A stretch of DNA of 64,000 bases from Oscillospiraceae bacterium (GCA_030539275.1 JAUNSK010000006.1:62001-126000), one strand, 5' to 3'; counted from the first letter of the stretch, positions 54,583-64,000 are shown. Notes: generated by a model not told the origin, from the sequence alone. A program made the numbers and translations.

Positions 54583-57351
54583 ATGCTACAGATAAAAAAT
54601 ATCTCAAAAAAATATGTAACCGGCACACTTATACAGAATGCACTAAAGGATGTAAGTCTTAACTTCCGTGACAACGAGTTTGTTGCTATACTTGGTCCGA
54701 GCGGATCAGGCAAAACAACTCTGCTCAATATTATCGGAGGTCTTGACAGATATGACAGCGGAGACCTTATCATCAATGATATTTCTACAAAAAAATATAA
54801 GGACCGTGACTGGGATTCATACAGAAATCATACAATCGGCTTTGTTTTTCAGAGTTATAATCTTATACCTCATCAGTCAGTTCTCTCAAATGTCGAACTC
54901 GCACTGACTATATCGGGTATTTCAAAGAAAGAACGAAAAGAACGCGCAGTCAGTGCACTTAAACAGGTAGGCCTTGGAGAACAGCTTCATAAAAAGCCTA
55001 ATCAGATGTCAGGCGGTCAGATGCAGCGTGTTGCCATTGCAAGAGCTCTGGTCAACAATCCGAGGATTCTGCTTGCAGATGAGCCGACAGGCGCACTTGA
55101 TACAGATACGAGTGTTCAGGTAATGGAACTGCTGAAAGAAGTTGCAAAAGACAGACTGGTTATCATGGTTACACACAATCCTGAGCTTGCAGCCGAATAC
55201 GCTACACGTACAGTAAAACTGCGTGACGGAATGATCACAGATGATTCAGATCCGTTTACAGTAGACAAAAAGCATGCTGAAAATGCCGGCCATAAAAATA
55301 TGGGCAGATCCTCAATGAGTCTTCTTACTTCTTTGTCACTGAGCTTCAACAATCTGCGTGCCAAGAAAGCAAGAACCATACTTACAGCATTTGCAGGTTC
55401 AATAGGCATTATTGGAATAGCACTTATTCTTTCACTTTCAAACGGTGTTAACACCTATATTCAGGATATACAGCGTGAAACGATGGCTTCTTATCCGATC
55501 TCAATATCTCAGGAAACTGTTGATTTTTCAAGCATTATGGGTACTGGTACCGATAATCAGAATCAGGACAGCCATGAAGAGCATGAACTGGATGCCATTT
55601 ATTCAAACAGCATAGGACTTCAGATGGCAAATGAAGTCACATCGAGTCTTACAAAAAACAACCTGACACAGTTCAAAAAATATCTTGATGACCCTGACAG
55701 TGAAATAAACCAGTACCTCGGAGAAAACGGAATAATCTACTCATATGATGTTCCGTTCGGGATCTACTCAAGAGATGAAACAGGAAAACTCATTGATGCA
55801 AACTATAATGCATTTTCTATGGAAGCTATGAAGCCGGGTGCAACCGGTGCTCTTGGTGAAGTGCAGAAAACAATGATGGGCAATATGTCATCTATGATTA
55901 AAAGTTCATCCGGAAACATGGTATCCTCAGATATTTTTGATGAACTGCTGCCAGGAAAAGACGACAATCTTGTGAGCAAGGTTACTACTGACAGCTATGA
56001 TGTTCTGGCAGGCAGCTGGCCTGAGAGCTATGATGAAGCTGTACTTGTACTTGACCGTAATAACGAAGTTCCCACCGCTGCACTGTATGCACTCGGAATG
56101 CTGCCAGACGGCGAATACGAGAACATCCTTGATGCAATAAATTCCGGTGAGAAGCTTGACATCAAAACATTCAGCTGGAAGTATGATGATATTTTCGACA
56201 AAACATTTTATCTTGTACCGTCATGTGATAACTATGAAAAAAATGCGGACGGAACATTTGACTATATAGCAGATGATAAGCTGAAGCTTGAAAAGCTTGC
56301 TGAAAACGCTGTTAAAATTAAGATATCAGGAATCATACGTGCGAAAGAAGACGATGATGCAAATGCAGATATAACCGGTGCTGTTGCTTATACACATGCA
56401 CTGACACAGCATATTATCGACTATGCAAACAACAGTGAAATAGTCAGTGCACAGAAAAACAGCCCTCAAGTCAATGTCCTCAATGATATGCGTTTTGAAC
56501 CGGATGATGATAAGACAAAAATCAAAGATGCTGTCGAGTATATTTCATCTATGGGCATATCAGACAAAGCATCGATGTATTCGAGTATGGCAGCAATGAT
56601 GTTTATGAATGATCCTCAGCAGCTGTCTTCTATGGCTTCTATGGATGAAACAATGCTTGCTGACATGATGGATAAATATCTCTCACAGCCTGATGATGAA
56701 ACTCTTCTTATGATATATGATCAGTATATATCACCCGGAACATATGATGAGAATATGAAAACATTCGGATATATCAGTACTGATGCTCCTTCATCCATAA
56801 GCATTTACGCAGACACGTTTGAGGCAAAGGATTCGATTGCTGACTGCATTACAAAGTACAATGAAACAGCAGACCAGAAGAACAAGATCGTTTATACGGA
56901 CTTTGTAGCAATGATGACATCATCAATTACAACCATTATAAATACAATTTCCTATGTTCTTATTGCATTTGTCGCTGTCTCACTTATCGTTTCATCGATC
57001 ATGATCGGAATTATCACTTATATTTCTGTTCTTGAAAGAACAAAGGAAATAGGAATACTTCGTGCAATAGGCGCTTCAAAGAGAAACATTTCACAGGTAT
57101 TCAATGCAGAAACATTTATTATCGGACTGTTGTCGGGACTTCTCGGCGTAGGAATATCAAGACTTATTCTCATCCCCGGAAATGCCATAATCCATAAAAT
57201 TCTCTACACAGACACAGTAAACGCTATCCTTCCTCTGAAGGCTGCAGTTATTCTTATACTGCTGAGTATCATCCTTACACTTATCGGCGGTCTTATTCCT
57301 TCAAAGAAAGCATCCAGAAAAGATCCTGTTACTGCTCTCAGAAGTGAGTAA
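54583..57351 (+). CDS. Fused ABC transporter: MacB/LolD-like ATPase plus FtsX-type permease
   Basis: The 922-aa protein starts with an ATPase: Walker A GPSGSGKTT at 38-46, signature MSGGQMQR near 142 and Walker B LLADEPTGALD near 163. A permease follows with one span at about 268-292, a large external domain (about 300-770) rich in Asp, Ser and Met, and three spans at about 785-915 in FtsX arrangement. It ends LIPSKKASRKDPVTALRSE, as FtsX/MacB proteins do. Such transporters beside a short-sensor two-component system usually mediate peptide-antibiotic resistance or lipoprotein and peptide export. Confidence 0.9.
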   Translation: MLQIKNISKKYVTGTLIQNALKDVSLNFRDNEFVAILGPSGSGKTTLLNIIGGLDRYDSGDLIINDISTKKYKDRDWDSYRNHTIGFVFQSYNLIPHQSVLSNVELALTISGISKKERKERAVSALKQVGLGEQLHKKPNQMSGGQMQRVAIARALVNNPRILLADEPTGALDTDTSVQVMELLKEVAKDRLVIMVTHNPELAAEYATRTVKLRDGMITDDSDPFTVDKKHAENAGHKNMGRSSMSLLTSLSLSFNNLRAKKARTILTAFAGSIGIIGIALILSLSNGVNTYIQDIQRETMASYPISISQETVDFSSIMGTGTDNQNQDSHEEHELDAIYSNSIGLQMANEVTSSLTKNNLTQFKKYLDDPDSEINQYLGENGIIYSYDVPFGIYSRDETGKLIDANYNAFSMEAMKPGATGALGEVQKTMMGNMSSMIKSSSGNMVSSDIFDELLPGKDDNLVSKVTTDSYDVLAGSWPESYDEAVLVLDRNNEVPTAALYALGMLPDGEYENILDAINSGEKLDIKTFSWKYDDIFDKTFYLVPSCDNYEKNADGTFDYIADDKLKLEKLAENAVKIKISGIIRAKEDDDANADITGAVAYTHALTQHIIDYANNSEIVSAQKNSPQVNVLNDMRFEPDDDKTKIKDAVEYISSMGISDKASMYSSMAAMMFMNDPQQLSSMASMDETMLADMMDKYLSQPDDETLLMIYDQYISPGTYDENMKTFGYISTDAPSSISIYADTFEAKDSIADCITKYNETADQKNKIVYTDFVAMMTSSITTIINTISYVLIAFVAVSLIVSSIMIGIITYISVLERTKEIGILRAIGASKRNISQVFNAETFIIGLLSGLLGVGISRLILIPGNAIIHKILYTDTVNAILPLKAAVILILLSIILTLIGGLIPSKKASRKDPVTALRSE

Positions 57352-57364
57352 CATATAAATAAAT

Positions 57365-57403
57365 AATCCGGAACAGAATAAATTTTCTGTTCCGGATTTT
57401 TTT
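57365..57403. terminator. Strong terminator between convergent genes
   Basis: AATCCGGAACAGA pairs perfectly with TCTGTTCCGGATT around an 8-base loop and is followed by seven T. It lies between the ABC gene and the converging GH18 gene. Confidence 0.9.
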
Positions 57404-58949
57404 AATGTTTTAAAAGCATTGCCTTTAAAAGCATAAAGTCTATAATGTTTATTTGTCCGTCCTGATTTATATCTCCGCTTTCAAAGCTTTCATCTGAAAG
57501 TTCTCTTACCCCAAGCAGGTATTCCTTCATATAAACCATATCCGCAGCAGTAACACTTGAATCAAGATTAATATCACCGATAAGAGCAGGATCATCAGTC
57601 TGAGTTTCTTTGAGAATAACGTCCTTAATAACACTTAGAAGCGAATAATCACCCTGAGCATCCTGAGATATCTCCCAGATCATAATTCCGCCGTATCCGG
57701 AAGCCAGATCACATTTTTTTCTTATAGTATCTGTGCCGTTATAGGCAATTGAGTTATACAGATCCTTATCTGCATATGATGCTGACTGGGCGATTATATC
57801 CTTGTAGGCCATATATGATTTAAATGTGACATAACCTGTGTCCGGATCAAAGCCTCTGCCGTAAAACGGAACACCGAGTACAAGCTTGTCTCCCGAAACG
57901 CCTCGCTGTATTCTAAAGTAATCGAGACATTCGATGGCATAATTGTATGTACTGTGATTTTCCTGACTCAGGTCATTGTCATAAGCCATAATATTCAGAA
58001 AATCAAAGCTTCTGAGTGTTTCGTTGCTGTATTTTGCTGATATGTAGGGGGAAACGGCTGATGTGATGAGTAGATTGTTCTCACTGCACATTGTTCTCAA
58101 ATGAGAAACCCAGTCAGCATAATAATCCCAGAATACCGCATCAACATCACCTTCAATATCAAGATCGATCCCATCCAGATCATATTTTTTTACGTATTCA
58201 AGAATCTTTGAACTGAATGCTGCTGCAGACTGTGAATTTCTTATAAGTGCCGGGTAATTTCCTGATCCTCCTGCACCTCCGAGTGATGCAAGTACTTTTA
58301 CGCCGTTTTTATGCGCTGTGTCAACTATTTCATTGAAGTAATTGTCAGGTATATAGCATGATAAGTTTCCGTTTGTATCAGGATTGCAGAATGCTATATT
58401 AATATGGGTTAGTGCTGAAAAATCAAGTGTCCTGTATGTCGAATATGACCAGTCCGGAAGATATCCTACTACTCTTGACTCCGTTGTCTCTTCAGACTTT
58501 AATGATTCAAAATATTCGCGCGTTACAACAGAAATATCGTATACTGTAACAGCAGTATTCTGGGCAGTTAAATTAAGTGCATTGACTAGCTTTAAATCTT
58601 CTGAGAAAGATTTTTTCATGTCCTCATATGAATAGTACAAAGTATCATCAATATTTGCACATGGGAATACTTTTGCCCATATACTCTGACCCGTCCATGA
58701 CTGGAGAACAAGTGCTGGTGATGACCTCGCATCACATTTTACAGATATCATGTTTTTCTCGTTGAGGAGACTTGTATCCGGGCTGCTGATAGTTACTGCT
58801 GTAGACCAGGCTTTTGCATATTCGCTGCCGCTGAAAAGGTTCTTAACCAGTCCGTCTGAAACTGAACATATTTCTGACGGATTTATATGTAAAACGAGTG
58901 CAGCAGAAATAGCAGCCGATAGAAATCTTTTGATTACTTTTTTTAACAT
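57402..58949 (-). CDS. Secreted GH18-family glycosidase with dockerin
   Basis: The 515-aa protein has a signal peptide (about 1-25), an unassigned N-terminal beta-domain (about 40-150) that may bind carbohydrate, and a GH18 barrel (about 158-445). The catalytic motif DGIDLDIEGD carries the acid Glu266. ASLGGAGGSG and the late LGVPFYGRGF strand also match. A C-terminal dockerin (about 455-513) has DINLDSSVTAADM and DINQDGQINIIDF. Chitinase or endo-N-acetylglucosaminidase activity on fungal or bacterial glycans is likely. GGGAGGTAATC lies upstream of the ATG. Confidence 0.9.
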   Translation of the reverse strand: MLKKVIKRFLSAAISAALVLHINPSEICSVSDGLVKNLFSGSEYAKAWSTAVTISSPDTSLLNEKNMISVKCDARSSPALVLQSWTGQSIWAKVFPCANIDDTLYYSYEDMKKSFSEDLKLVNALNLTAQNTAVTVYDISVVTREYFESLKSEETTESRVVGYLPDWSYSTYRTLDFSALTHINIAFCNPDTNGNLSCYIPDNYFNEIVDTAHKNGVKVLASLGGAGGSGNYPALIRNSQSAAAFSSKILEYVKKYDLDGIDLDIEGDVDAVFWDYYADWVSHLRTMCSENNLLITSAVSPYISAKYSNETLRSFDFLNIMAYDNDLSQENHSTYNYAIECLDYFRIQRGVSGDKLVLGVPFYGRGFDPDTGYVTFKSYMAYKDIIAQSASYADKDLYNSIAYNGTDTIRKKCDLASGYGGIMIWEISQDAQGDYSLLSVIKDVILKETQTDDPALIGDINLDSSVTAADMVYMKEYLLGVRELSDESFESGDINQDGQINIIDFMLLKAMLLKH

Positions 58950-59095
58950 AAAAAATAGATTACCTCCCTGTAATAATATTTAATTTTACCATGGATAATT
59001 TATATATGTCAATCATAGTTTACTGGATATAACATAGTTAATTAAATGAAAGCAAGGCGTAATAATATGCCTGAAAATAACATCAGGATATTTAC

Positions 59096-59123
59096 TTGAC
59101 TATTAATTCAGGTATGTTATAAT
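59096..59123 (+). promoter_or_regulatory. Promoter of the MATE gene
   Basis: TTGACT, a 16-base spacer and TATAAT form a near-consensus promoter about 40 bases before the ATG at 59163. Confidence 0.7.
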
Positions 59124-59162
59124 TATTCCTGCCGTGTACTTAAATAACTATTCGGAGGTAAT

Positions 59163-60485
59163 ATGAAACAAACAGCTTTTCTAAAGGAATATATTAAATA
59201 TGTAAGTGTAAATGTTCTCGGAATGATAGGATTTTCCTGCTATGTCCTGGCAGATACATTTTTTGTTGCTCAGAAACTTGGTGCAAACGGTCTGGCGGCA
59301 CTTAATTTCAGTATTTCAATATTCAGTATCCTTCAGGGATTAGGTCTTATGGTCGGAATAGGAGGAGGGACAAGATTTGCAATACTGCGGAGCTCCTCGT
59401 CTGAAACGAAACGAAACGCAGTTTTCTTTCAGTCGGTCCTTCTTGGATTGTTAATATCAGCTGTATTTATACTTATAGGTCAGTTCCTTACACGACCGAT
59501 CGGCATGCTGCTTGGTGCAAGGAGTGATACACTTGAACTCACTGTAGTATATCTTCGCATAATGCTAAGCTTTGCTCCGAGTTTTGTGCTAAACAACATT
59601 CTTATGTCATTTGTACGCAATGACGCAAATCCCGGTCTTGCAATGACTGCAATGCTCATAAGCAGTTTCTCGAATATTTTACTTGACTATATCTTTATCT
59701 ATCCTCTGTCTATGGGGATATCGGGTGCGGCTGTAGCTACAGGTATCTCTCCTCTTATCAGCATGGGGATTCTTATGCTGCACTTTATTAAGAAGAAAAA
59801 CTCATTTACCCTAAGTAAATCACAGGCTTCTCTGCGTATGCAGCTGGATATACTCAGACTCGGAGTATCTGCCTTTATAAGTGAACTGGCTTCAAGTATT
59901 ACTTTGATAACCTTTAACTATATTGTACTAAGACTGGCAGGCAACACCGGTGTTGCAGCATACGGAGTAATTGCAAATATTGCACTTGTGGCATCAGCCG
60001 TATTTACAGGTGCAGCACAGGGAATGCAGCCTCTGGCAAGCAGAAGCTTTGGAAGATCTGACAGCAGTTCACTTCGTAAAATCAGGCTGTACAGCACTGT
60101 ATTCTGTATTATTGCTGCAGCATTGATCTATACCGGCATATTTATGTTTACCCGGACAATTGTTCATGTATTTAACAGTGAATCAGATGCTTACCTCAAA
60201 CAGATAGCCGAACCTGGTCTGAGAATATACTTTATCGGATATTTCTTTGCAGGACTGAATATAGTCGGTGCAGCATACCTGAGTGCTACGGAAAAACCAG
60301 GCAATGCAGCAGTCATATCTCTGCTGCGAAGCAGTATCATATTAGTTCCCATGGTAATTCTTATGGGCAGCATACTCAGACTTAACGGTGTCTGGCTGTC
60401 TTTTGTTCTGACAGAATTCTTAGTCTGTATATTATGCGTATTCTTTATTATAAGATCATATAAAGCCAAAAGAAACGTATGCTGA
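59163..60485 (+). CDS. MATE-family efflux transporter
   Basis: The 440-aa membrane protein has twelve predicted helices in two related halves. MATE motifs include the first-helix region VNVLGMIGFSCYVLADTFFV, GIGGGTRFAIL after helix 2, and GAAQGMQPLASRSFG in the second half. It exports cationic compounds against sodium or protons. A CGGAGGTAAT ribosome binding site precedes the ATG. It stands as a single gene with its own promoter. Confidence 0.92.
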   Translation: MKQTAFLKEYIKYVSVNVLGMIGFSCYVLADTFFVAQKLGANGLAALNFSISIFSILQGLGLMVGIGGGTRFAILRSSSSETKRNAVFFQSVLLGLLISAVFILIGQFLTRPIGMLLGARSDTLELTVVYLRIMLSFAPSFVLNNILMSFVRNDANPGLAMTAMLISSFSNILLDYIFIYPLSMGISGAAVATGISPLISMGILMLHFIKKKNSFTLSKSQASLRMQLDILRLGVSAFISELASSITLITFNYIVLRLAGNTGVAAYGVIANIALVASAVFTGAAQGMQPLASRSFGRSDSSSLRKIRLYSTVFCIIAAALIYTGIFMFTRTIVHVFNSESDAYLKQIAEPGLRIYFIGYFFAGLNIVGAAYLSATEKPGNAAVISLLRSSIILVPMVILMGSILRLNGVWLSFVLTEFLVCILCVFFIIRSYKAKRNVC

Positions 60486-60652
60486 TGTGATACCACCTAT
60501 ATACAAATATCAACAATTCCATTTTTGTTCTTTATTGACTTTTCCTGAGTGATATGTTATCATTATATTAAATTACATTATATTATTATTTTTTTACATA
60601 ATATATCATATTCAAACTAGTTACTATAATATTTGTGATAAAGGGTGGTTAT

Positions 60653-60997
60653 ATGAACAAAAAACTTATTAATCTGAAAAATGCCGGATGTGCGATCGAT
60701 TCTGCGCTTGACAGAACGCTAAATGACGACGAATTTCTGCTGACATGCATTAATCAGGCGCTCGTTGACAACAATTTCAATGATCTGGGGGATGCATTGA
60801 AAAAGGAAGACTTTAAAGCAGCATTTGAATACTCGCATACTCTGAAGGGGATACTTGCTAACGTTGGTCTTACTCCGCTGTACGATATTATTGTCCAGAT
60901 CGTCGAACCGCTGAGAAAAAACAACACTGCGAACCTGACAGTCAAATATAATGCTCTGATAGTTGAGAAGCAAAAGCTTTCGCTTCTTACAAAATAA
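60653..60997 (+). CDS. Stand-alone histidine phosphotransfer (HPt) protein
   Basis: The 114-aa helical protein has the HPt active-site motif AFEYSHTLKGILANVGL near residues 59-75, with the phosphoaccepting His. Surrounding helices match the four-helix HPt fold. Such proteins relay phosphate between a hybrid kinase and a response regulator. No hybrid kinase or chemotaxis gene is adjacent, so the partner lies elsewhere. AAAGGGTGGTTAT precedes the ATG at 60653. Confidence 0.85.
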   Translation: MNKKLINLKNAGCAIDSALDRTLNDDEFLLTCINQALVDNNFNDLGDALKKEDFKAAFEYSHTLKGILANVGLTPLYDIIVQIVEPLRKNNTANLTVKYNALIVEKQKLSLLTK

Positions 60998-61023
60998 GAT
61001 CATTATTCATTCGTTAATATTAA

Positions 61024-61061
61024 AAATAAGTGTTCTCCGTATCAGGAAGAACACTTATTTT
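61024..61061. terminator. Terminator after the HPt gene
   Basis: AAATAAGTGTTCT pairs with AGAACACTTATTT around an 11-base loop and is followed by a short T-rich stretch. Confidence 0.8.
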
Positions 61062-61218
61062 CGAGCTTTTTTTCTTTGATTCATTATCTGATATTACTTA
61101 GCATATGTTGTTTTTGCTCATGTTGCTTTAATTTGCTGATTATGGTATAATAAATTATTACTTGTCTTTTATTTTACTCTGATACAAAAAACCTGCAGGT
61201 TATAAATATTTTATTTAT

Positions 61219-61509
61219 TCAGACAGTCGGGAGACTGCTCAGATTATTATTTTCAATACCATCAGGAATTGATTTAAGATATTCGGTGTCACCGCGGTGA
61301 GATATTCCTACACCTTCAATGCCGCCCTGTCTTGCAAGTTCAATTGCCTGGGATTTGTCAAGAATCGTATCATCTGAAAGACGATAACCGCAAACCTTGC
61401 CGCCTTCTTTAACAAGGCCCGTAATACTTCTTGCTCCGGGTTGCGGTGTTGGTATTGAATCAAGAGTATTTTTTGCAAGCATTGCTGTATAATCGTTTTG
61501 GTTCATCAA
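61219..61509 (-). CDS. DUF3892-family small protein
   Basis: The 96-aa protein has the DUF3892 pattern: ITGLVKEGGKVCGYRLSD, then ILDKSQAIELARQGGIEGV and a short GDTEYLKSIPDG end. These proteins are widespread in Firmicutes and of unknown function; they are predicted to be small beta-rich soluble proteins. AAGGAGGGATCTTG lies before the ATG codons at 61509 and 61506. It stands alone between two plus-strand genes. Confidence 0.8.
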   Translation of the reverse strand: MMNQNDYTAMLAKNTLDSIPTPQPGARSITGLVKEGGKVCGYRLSDDTILDKSQAIELARQGGIEGVGISHRGDTEYLKSIPDGIENNNLSSLPTV

Positions 61510-61607
61510 GATCCCTCCTTTATTATTTATATCTTGCTCATATGATTTTTATTTATACACCTGCTATCTTTATACTATCTGTTCTAAAATTGTAAAAGGT
61601 GATTGCT

Positions 61608-62069
61608 ATGTTTCTCAGATATATAAGAGCTACAAAATTTGATGCTCAGCTTCTAATTGAACTCAATAATAAGGCTTATCATTCGGATTTCATAAAATTT
61701 AAAAAATGTCCGGGTTATGGAATGTGCAAAGAAAATATGGAGATATCATTAAACAGACCGGACGTAGAAAAGTATATAATTTTTGATTATAATATTCCTG
61801 TCGGAAGCTTCAGTATTCAGAGACTCGGCAAAGGGAGGTATTATATAGGAAATCTTGTAGTCATTCCTGAAAATCAGAACTGCGGAATAGGTTCACAAAC
61901 TATAGATTTTATTCTTGATTACTACAGTGACTGGAAAAATATTTCTCTTATAACTCCGGCTCAGAAAAAAGAAAATATTTATTTTTATGTACAGAAATGT
62001 GGTTTCAGGATCAGGAAGATCACAAAAGACAGCGGTATCGACGTTGTCGTTCTTGTAAAAACAAGATAA
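61608..62069 (+). CDS. GNAT-family N-acetyltransferase
   Basis: The 153-aa protein opens MFLRYIRATKFDAQLLIELN, a usual GNAT start. The acetyl-CoA region (YIGNLVVIPENQNCGIGSQTIDFILDYY) falls at about 84-111, and a C-terminal ENIYFYVQKCGFRI strand completes the fold. AAAGGTGATTGCT supports the ATG at 61608; a GTG 9 bases upstream overlaps this site. It precedes the glycosyltransferase gene by 27 bases and is probably cotranscribed with it. Confidence 0.88.
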   Translation: MFLRYIRATKFDAQLLIELNNKAYHSDFIKFKKCPGYGMCKENMEISLNRPDVEKYIIFDYNIPVGSFSIQRLGKGRYYIGNLVVIPENQNCGIGSQTIDFILDYYSDWKNISLITPAQKKENIYFYVQKCGFRIRKITKDSGIDVVVLVKTR

Positions 62070-62096
62070 TACAAACATCAGATTGGAGACAACAAA

Positions 62097-63866
62097 ATGT
62101 CTGTAAAACAAACAGATCAGTCAGGTAAAATTATTTCTTCGGAATATGCCGGATGTATATTAGATGCTCTTGGTAAGCATCCGTATATCTTCATTTTTCT
62201 GATATGCATTATTCTTAATCCGTTTTATTTAGGACAGATAACAAACGCACCTCAGAATTCGCTTATATTCTCAGTTTTTTTATTATCTGCACTGATTGTA
62301 TCTCTTATCGTCCGTGCAGGAGTCTGCGGAATATTTGATAAGAAAGAATCTGCTGTACTCTCAGCGGTATCAGTTATTATCATTTTCCTCCTTAGCGCAT
62401 TGTATACAAAATCACAATACAAGGGGCTATGGATAATAGCTTCCGGAAGTTTCTTTTTGTGTGTTTTCTGCTGGCTTCTTAAAAATAAAATCAATAAGCA
62501 GAAGGTTTATTCACTGATGATTATCGGTCTGAGTTTTATTCAGAAGTTTCATTATGTCCTGTACACAACTATTTATGAAAGACAGCATGATGCAGGCAGT
62601 TTTGACGGAGGAAGCGGACACGCAGGTTATATAGGATATCTTCTTTCAAACCACATGCTTCCGGATTTTGATGTAAGAGATGTATGGCAGTTTTCTCACC
62701 CTCCGCTTCATCATACAATATCTGCTCTCTGGATCGGACTGAGTGAAAAGATCTTCGGCATTTCACCTGAAGCTGCTCAGGAATCGATACAGACACTTAC
62801 ACTTTTTTATGCTATGGCAATAATAATAACATCATACAGGATTCTCAGATACTTCAGGGTCAACGGTGCAGCACTTTATATCCCGCTTGCTGTAATAGCT
62901 TTTCACCCTTCATTTACAATGTTTTCAGGAAGCATCAACAATGATGTTCTTTCTGTAGCTTTTATGACAGGTGCTGTTTACTGTACGCTCAGATGGTACG
63001 ATGATCAGTCTATGAAAAATATAATTAAAATTGCCATATGCACTGGACTCGGAATGATGACAAAGCTTTCAGCTGCTCTTTGCGCTCCTCCGATAGCTAT
63101 AGTTTTCCTGGTGATTTTTATAAAGAAATTCAGAACAGATGCAAAGAAATTAACAGGTCAGTTTATTTCTTTTGCAGCGGTTTGCGTTCCGCTTGGATTA
63201 TGGTTTGAAATTAAAAACTATATTGCATACGGGATTCCGATAACATATGTCAATAAACTTGACAAAAACATAATGCAGTATATCGGTGATCAAAGCTATA
63301 TATCAAGGATAACAGATTTCTCAGCAGCTTCGTTCAACAGTGTTTTTGAACAGTGGCTTAGTGCCGATGAAAACGGTATACAGTATGGCTATAATGAGCA
63401 CAACCCACTGATTGCGCTCCTGAAGAATTCCATATTCGGTGAATACATCAATGAAAATGCGCTGTGTAATAATGTATTAATTATTTATGTCTGCCGGATA
63501 CTTTTCTGGACAGCAGTAATTTTAGCAGCGTTCGCTCTTATATCAATGATAATTATGTGCTTTCGTAAATGCCGGATGAAGTCTCTGCTCAAAGTATTTT
63601 TTATTTCATTCTATACTATAATGATTGCGAACTTTTACAAAATGGCAGCAGATTATCCGTTTACCTGCACACTCAATTTCAGATATATTACACCAACAGT
63701 AATTACCGGTGCTCTGTTTACAGGCTTGCTTATCCAGACACTTACAGATACAAAAGCCCGGTCATTAAAAGCTGTCGTGATCTCATTGTCAGTTCTGACA
63801 GTATTGTTTGCAGCAGCATCTGTTCTTGTATTTACAGTTGTTGTTTACCCGGAACCTGATCATTAA
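62097..63866 (+). CDS. GT-C fold glycosyltransferase (GT39/ArnT-like) membrane protein
   Basis: The 589-aa protein has eleven to thirteen membrane helices. The first large loop holds an acidic motif (QHDAGSFDGGSGHAGYIGYL, near 161-180) and FSHPPLHHTISALW (about 202-215), as in dolichol- or polyprenyl-phosphate-sugar-using GT-C enzymes. It probably transfers a sugar from a lipid carrier to protein or cell-wall polymer outside the membrane. A GGAGACAACAAA site precedes the ATG. The exact substrate is not evident. Confidence 0.82.
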   Translation: MSVKQTDQSGKIISSEYAGCILDALGKHPYIFIFLICIILNPFYLGQITNAPQNSLIFSVFLLSALIVSLIVRAGVCGIFDKKESAVLSAVSVIIIFLLSALYTKSQYKGLWIIASGSFFLCVFCWLLKNKINKQKVYSLMIIGLSFIQKFHYVLYTTIYERQHDAGSFDGGSGHAGYIGYLLSNHMLPDFDVRDVWQFSHPPLHHTISALWIGLSEKIFGISPEAAQESIQTLTLFYAMAIIITSYRILRYFRVNGAALYIPLAVIAFHPSFTMFSGSINNDVLSVAFMTGAVYCTLRWYDDQSMKNIIKIAICTGLGMMTKLSAALCAPPIAIVFLVIFIKKFRTDAKKLTGQFISFAAVCVPLGLWFEIKNYIAYGIPITYVNKLDKNIMQYIGDQSYISRITDFSAASFNSVFEQWLSADENGIQYGYNEHNPLIALLKNSIFGEYINENALCNNVLIIYVCRILFWTAVILAAFALISMIIMCFRKCRMKSLLKVFFISFYTIMIANFYKMAADYPFTCTLNFRYITPTVITGALFTGLLIQTLTDTKARSLKAVVISLSVLTVLFAAASVLVFTVVVYPEPDH

Positions 63867-63870
63867 AGAA

Positions 63871-63915
63871 TACAGTCCTCAGAACCTGATATAATTCTGA
63901 GGACTGTATTTTCTG
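63871..63915 (+). terminator. Terminator after the glycosyltransferase gene
   Basis: TACAGTCCTCAGAA pairs perfectly with TTCTGAGGACTGTA around a 10-base loop, followed by TTTTCT. Confidence 0.85.
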
Positions 63916-64000
63916 TATGACATTCAGGTATTAACAATATTTTTAACTTCTCATAATGATTCTCTTCATTGGACAAATTCCTTCGCTTATGTTATACTAG

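Overview
The window looks like the chromosome of a cellulosome-producing Ruminococcus-type member of the Oscillospiraceae (Firmicutes). The main reasons are five secreted proteins ending in type I dockerin modules (a C1 peptidase, a GH30 and a GH18 glycosidase and two BspA-like leucine-rich proteins), AGGAGG-type ribosome binding sites, AT-rich spacers with TTGACA/TATAAT promoters, and clostridial regulator and transporter families. No rRNA, tRNA, CRISPR array, intact insertion sequence or prophage was seen.

Layout. 0-4.4 kb: a methyltransferase (cut by the window edge) coupled to rsgA, then a divergent ABC-2 exporter operon. 4.9-7.8 kb: a dockerin-bearing cysteine peptidase. 7.9-17.9 kb: an accessory-looking block on the minus strand. 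It holds a LysR-headed redox operon (FMN reductase, CMD protein, aldo/keto reductase, cupin, SDR, flavodoxin lipoprotein, DUF4405 membrane protein), a SirTM/macrodomain pair, and an MBL-like gene opposite an HxlR regulator. Decayed gene scraps lie at both edges of this block. 18.2-22.6 kb: an ECF sigma factor with a CTG start and its coupled anti-sigma gene, yjdF under a probable yjdF riboswitch, and the GH30 enzyme. 22.9-26.8 kb: a NADAR protein, then an NAD salvage operon (NrtR-like repressor, NadR-like enzyme, PnuC) behind a perfect palindromic operator. 26.8-32.2 kb: an internally deleted RecQ-like gene, a KptA RNA 2'-phosphotransferase, a transglutaminase-like protein and an RluA-type pseudouridine synthase. 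32.2-35.6 kb: two tandem dockerin LRR genes plus a relic of a third copy.

36.0-43.9 kb is the most interesting part. A Pyr_excise/endonuclease V-like gene is followed by a Wadjet-like operon. Its kleisin (JetA), small bridging subunit (JetB) and SMC ATPase (JetC, 1454 aa) are intact. The gene at the jetD position keeps only its two ends: a nonsense codon, an internal deletion and a frameshift have removed the nuclease core. Downstream of jetC are three copies of an exact 100-bp tandem repeat containing a hairpin with a compensatory base-pair change.

44-63.9 kb: a GNAT, an ABC-2 transporter whose large permease carries a degenerate M1-peptidase-like domain, an esterase lipoprotein, two OmpR-family two-component systems (the second divergent from a fused MacB-like ABC transporter whose promoter carries an 11-bp direct repeat), GH18-dockerin, MATE, an orphan HPt protein, DUF3892, a GNAT and a GT-C glycosyltransferase.

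Two themes recur. Several genes handle NAD or ADP-ribose (SirTM, macrodomain, NADAR, NrtR/NadR/PnuC, KptA). Three genes (GNAT, RecQ-like, JetD) show the same lesion: both ends kept, middle lost. All family assignments rest on reading motifs by eye and on memory of the families; no search was run.
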